A model generated the notes under the pieces. It had not been told where the DNA came from. It did no database searches and saw only the letters and a program-made list of their open reading frames with translations. From Halictus rubicundus (Eukaryota > Arthropoda > Insecta > Hymenoptera > Halictidae): a DNA stretch of 64,000 bases. The stretch lies in the NCBI RefSeq assembly GCF_050948215.1, contig NC_135161.1:2514830-2578829 (forward strand). The letters run 5' to 3'. Positions 53,301 to 56,300 of this stretch are shown in pieces. The position numbers and the translations under genes are program-made. Each line of letters starts with the position of its first letter. Within the stretch, counting starts at the first letter, position 1.

Positions 53301-56300
53301 CACGTATATAAAAGATGAAAGCAATAACAATAATTTTAACCCTTTAAACAATATCCTTTCCTGAATCCCTTTTTTTCTGTTTTATAAGATTTAACTGGAC
53401 CTACGAAATTTAAACTACGGAATTTACGCGAAGTCACGATATATCCGCTTGCATCTACGAAAGTTAGAAGTTATAGTTACTGAAGCGTCCGAAATATCGC
53501 AAGTCCGTATGTCGAACTTCGCGGGGTCGTAAATCCCGTTTCGCTTGCTCGCGACGATACTCGGGCCCTTGACGATGTTACGAAGTAGCAACGCCTAGTT
53601 GAAATGAATTCAACGTTTTGGAATAACAAAAACTTCAATATATTTAAAACTTAACTGTGTTCAAGTTTTTAGGTTCGAGTCGAGATAGATAGACGTGTTC
53701 GATGCGAGCGATTTTTGTGTTCTGCTTTTCGGTGTCGTGTCGTGTATAATGTAAACTCTGATCTTCTTCTATTGGCTGTTTTTAACTGTATGGGGTGACT
53801 AAAGGATTCCTAATTGGTGAGTGGGTGGTGCAGTTTGGTCGTCGGAGTAGAGATGCGCTTTGGTGAAACTGTGTTTAGATTGTATAATGAATTGGGTGCG
53901 AAGGATATGGTTTGAAAGGATTGCCCTGTCAATGGGCTCGCTCGCGGAGGTCTCGCAGTGGTGTCCGATGACACCCAATAATTTTGGGTCCGTCGCATCG
54001 CGTCGAGTGTCACGTTCGGTCTACTTGAGACCGAACAGTTACTATACTGAAATCTGCGGCGCGCCGCGTGAAGTGAAGAACCTGTGGGTCATGCCAAATT
54101 GATCACTTTTTGACGTCATCGTCGGCGATTTTGTTCTAAATGAAATATGTTGTAGTCCACATGAAATTAGGGGGGGGGGTGCTTTAAGTCATCATTTTGC
54201 GGGTTTAGAATTTATTTAGAAATTACATTTTGGTGAAAACGGGCTTTACTTACGAACTGTTCGTCCGATTGAACTACATTTTTTTGCTTTATTCAGAAAG
54301 GATTGGGCTATTATAAAATAATTTTTTAATAATGTATACACGTGTGCATAAGAACAAACTTTCTCCTTTAAAGTTCTCTACACATAAAGGCCAAGTGGAG
54401 TAAGATTTCGTATTTTAGCTTATAACTTTTTAATAAAGCGTTAAACAATGTCTATATAACATTTTTTTATTGTTTAGGACAATAGAATATACTTACAAAG
54501 TTTGGCACTTTAAAACCTGGGTTACCCTCTATAAAAGTAGTTTATAGTAGTTGTTATTTATCGTAATAAAAAGATGCAGTAAATTCTCTATGTAAGTCCC
54601 TAAAAGTAAATATCAGCGTACACATACACGTATACATTGCAACAATTATCATGCCGTGATTGCTACAACTTCGTAATATTTTTGTGTCGGAAAATAATAC
54701 CCTTCGTATTAAAATTCAAATTAATTATTTTGATATGTTAACATATTTTAACAATATGTACAAAACATAATTTTTGAAACTATACTTGTGTTCCATTTCG
54801 ATAGAGTCCGCTATCATACCAGAGCATTTTCTACAGAGTCGGTAATTCAGAACCGTATACAGAAAAATGCATTGCATTCAATGTCTGTACTAATCAAGGG
54901 CCCGGTCTTCGTAGATTCGTGATAAGGTAGAGTGACTACATTACCGTCAACAAATGGTTTTACGTGCCTCAAGTTTTCGTCCTTACATGAGAATATTTTT
55001 CGCTGGGAAAGGGCTCATTCGAAAGAGGAAGGTTCAATCTAGCGCGGGCTGGTCATGAGCTGACGAGATTATGTAGATATTTGGTAATATAAGCGTTAGA
55101 AGTAGGCCACAAATTGACGATGTGTATGCCGTGAAATCCAAGCATTTTTATAGCATTTGATGAGTTTTCTGGATGAAATCGAGAGCAGGGCGCGCTAGAA
55201 AATATCTCCAGCTACAAATTGAGCTATATTTTGTCTTGATTCTCTGCCAAATAAAGCCAAAAACTTGAAGCACGTTTCTGGCGTCAGGATTCATAATATC
55301 GATAATACAGAGCAAAAAATGTGACAAGTTTAGTCACAAACTTAAGACCCGTCGGATCAAGACCAAGATCAGTGGCTGAAGGCTGTAAACGGAAATTATA
55401 TAGCAGTTACCAACCTGGTGGCTCTGCAAAGGTCACGTGACTATCCTTGACTCTTAAGTTTGTGTTAGGGAGGTTCTTGGAATTATCTACTTATTGGTTG
55501 TTTGTATCCAGATTACAATGCAGCGATCGAATGATATTGGCATGTATCGTGCTTTCGTGTGGTATAAAATGGAAATCTCAATGCTTCATAATTGTTGAAC
55601 GGATCGTTGTCGCTAATTTTTTCAAAGTCGGGGACACTAAAAACAATCACCTTGACAAGGTATATCAAGGTCAAGGTCAAAGTTTGATGTCGACATATCA
55701 AATATGCCCTTTCCCTTCAATTGTGACGAAGAGAAAAGATTTTACTTATAACTTGAATATCAGTGTTCAAAGTTTCTACAATGGCGAAACAATAAATCAG
55801 TAATATTTTCTATCTAAAAAATATTTTTTATTTGAATGATAAATTGAATGATAATATTTTATCAATGAGCATCCAATTGCAGCCTTAAAAGTAATAACCG
55901 CCTATAAACATCAGATTACAACGCGTAACTTTTTATCATTTTTTTTAAAGTGATAATCTGGGAAAAATGGTAGCATGCGTTACTCAACATAATTTATTAA
56001 TTCATAATTTTTTGTTGTTGTTAGTATTGACCAATTTATTGAAAAATATGTAGTCGATATCCATTGGTTTTGAAATACTGTTCAATAATTACTGGTGGTA
56101 AAGTGTTAATAATGATCATCTAAGAAATGATAATGAGCTAGTAAATCTTTTGTATTAACTTCATCCTGCGACATATCTGTTAGAATTTAATTTTAGATTG
56201 CGAGATTTTGAAATGTCTCAAAAGTATAAGATGCGAAACCACATCATCATATTCAACAAAATTAGTTTAAAAATATGTTTTGGGTACTCGAAATCCTAGA